A stretch of 7,043 bases of DNA, from positions 1 to 7,043 of the forward strand of contig DAIUAL010000178.1 of the NCBI GenBank assembly GCA_036847245.1, in the 5' to 3' direction. Numbering within the stretch: position 1 is the first letter of the stretch; every line of letters begins with the position of its first letter. Of the stretch, positions 6,074 to 7,043 are shown piece by piece. A program made the translations under genes and the position numbers. The notes under the pieces are model-generated. The model saw nothing but the letters and a program-made list of their open reading frames with translations, ran no database searches and was not told where the DNA came from. This stretch comes from UBA4661 sp002405405 (lineage in GTDB: Bacteria; Bacteroidota; Ignavibacteria; Kapaibacteriales; UBA4661).

Positions 6074-7043
6074 ATGCTTACCGATAATAACGACGATGCA
6101 ATACATGATGAGCAAAGCGTGAAGAATGAGCAGTCGTATCATGTACCGGTATTGCTGAAAGAATGTTGCGATTGGTTGGCAATCAAACCCGATGGGTGGT
6201 ATGTCGATGGTACATTGGGCGGCGGCGGTCACACTGCCGAGATACTTCGCCGATTGTACATAGGCGCAACAGAGCACAGCACAGGAAAAGTTCTTTCTTT
6301 TGATGAAGATATCAACGCCATTCGGAATGCCGAACGGCGTTTTTCAGACGAACTACGGAAGGGTTCTCAAAGCAAACTCGAACTTCGCAATGAGAATTTC
6401 CGTATGGCATGCAGCATAAAAGAAGCCACACCCTTGTCAGGGCTTTTATTAGACTTGGGTGTGTCTTCTCGCCAACTCGATTCGTCGAGTATTGGCTTAA
6501 GCTACCGTGTGAATTCCCGCCTTGATATGAGATTCGGTTCACATGGTAAGCAATCGGCAGAGGCGTTTATCGCCGAAGCAGGGGAGCGCGAATTGGAGTA
6601 TGTTTTGCGGGCGTATGGCGAAGAGCCATTCTCTCGTCCGATAGCGCGGCGGATCCTCGAACACCGCCGCGCAACTCCAATCACAACCACGTTTGATCTA
6701 CGGGCTATTGTAGAGCAAACAGTGCCGCCACATTTACTATTCAAAGCACTCTCACGAGTGTTTCAGGCATTGCGCATTTATGTCAACCGCGAATTGGAAG
6801 TACTAGAAGAAACATTGACAAACATTGTTCCAAGAATGGTTCCCGGTGGTCGTATTGTGGTGCTGACCTACCATTCGTTGGAGGATCGTATTGTAAAGCA
6901 AGTCTTTAAAGAATTAGCAAAAGATCGTGTGCCCGACCCTACCAATCCAAAATCAACAACACGGGCAAATGTCCCTCATATTCGTGTTATGACCAACCAT
7001 CCTCTCGAAACAAGTGCCGAAGAAATTGCGCGCAATCCCCGTG
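6074..7043 (+). CDS. rsmH: 16S rRNA (cytosine(1402)-N(4))-methyltransferase RsmH (MraW), 3' end cut by window edge
   Basis: The frame gives 323 complete residues and is open at the right edge. The end reached (EEIARNPR) is close to the usual C-terminus, so probably only 10-20 residues are missing. RsmH uses S-adenosylmethionine to methylate N4 of C1402 in the 16S rRNA decoding centre. Motifs in order are HVPVLL (23-28), the SAM-binding loop YVDGTLGGGGHT (43-54), FDEDINAI (76-83), LLLDLGVSSRQLD (124-136), RLDMRFG (149-155), LRIYVNRELEVL (233-244) and YHSLEDRIVK (266-275). An acidic tail of about 21 residues precedes the conserved start and is probably disordered. The loop between the SAM motif and FDED is longer than usual. 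The residue before LDMR is Arg where Pro is usual, and Tyr replaces Phe before HSLEDR. It is the second gene of the mraZ operon; cell-wall and division genes are expected beyond the window. Confidence 0.96.
   Translation, partial: MLTDNNDDAIHDEQSVKNEQSYHVPVLLKECCDWLAIKPDGWYVDGTLGGGGHTAEILRRLYIGATEHSTGKVLSFDEDINAIRNAERRFSDELRKGSQSKLELRNENFRMACSIKEATPLSGLLLDLGVSSRQLDSSSIGLSYRVNSRLDMRFGSHGKQSAEAFIAEAGERELEYVLRAYGEEPFSRPIARRILEHRRATPITTTFDLRAIVEQTVPPHLLFKALSRVFQALRIYVNRELEVLEETLTNIVPRMVPGGRIVVLTYHSLEDRIVKQVFKELAKDRVPDPTNPKSTTRANVPHIRVMTNHPLETSAEEIARNPR

Overview
This window looks like an ordinary chromosomal stretch of a Gram-negative bacterium, of mid-40s percent GC by eye. A family 9 (heptosyltransferase-type) glycosyltransferase implies an outer-membrane glycan. 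The mraZ-rsmH pair is the usual head of the division and cell wall (dcw) cluster. Shine-Dalgarno sequences are weak or absent before most starts, and the left-hand gene is a histidine kinase with a large extracytoplasmic helical-repeat sensor. Both fit the Bacteroidota/Chlorobiota side of the bacteria, but this placement is a weak inference. No mobile element, tRNA, rRNA or CRISPR array was seen.

Layout: (1) 1-2243, minus strand: the N-terminal 747 residues of a sensor histidine kinase, open to the left edge, so its nucleotide-binding G boxes lie outside. (2) 2453-3586, plus strand: a GT9 glycosyltransferase, divergent from the kinase across about 210 bp. (3) 3590-4834 (possibly to 4954), minus strand: a polytopic membrane acyltransferase of the DUF1624/HGSNAT type. 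It converges on the GT9 gene with only 3 bp between the stop codons. (4) About 4980-5582: a gene-free control region of roughly 600 bp. It holds a sigma70-like promoter for the acyltransferase, phased A-tracts behind it, a 14-bp exact direct repeat, two pairs of MraZ boxes, and an 18-bp perfect palindrome. (5) 5583-6044 mraZ and 6074 to the right edge rsmH, plus strand, 29 nt apart.

How they fit together: MraZ is known to bind repeated TGGG-type boxes upstream of its own gene and repress the dcw operon, and RsmH methylates 16S rRNA. Four boxes sit here at starts 5342, 5352, 5382 and 5392, so all are on one 10-bp helical register. The GT9 enzyme and the membrane acyltransferase could both modify surface glycans, but they are convergent and not an operon. 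The genes themselves belong to known families. The most informative part is the control region in front of mraZ, and I see no clearly new multi-gene system.
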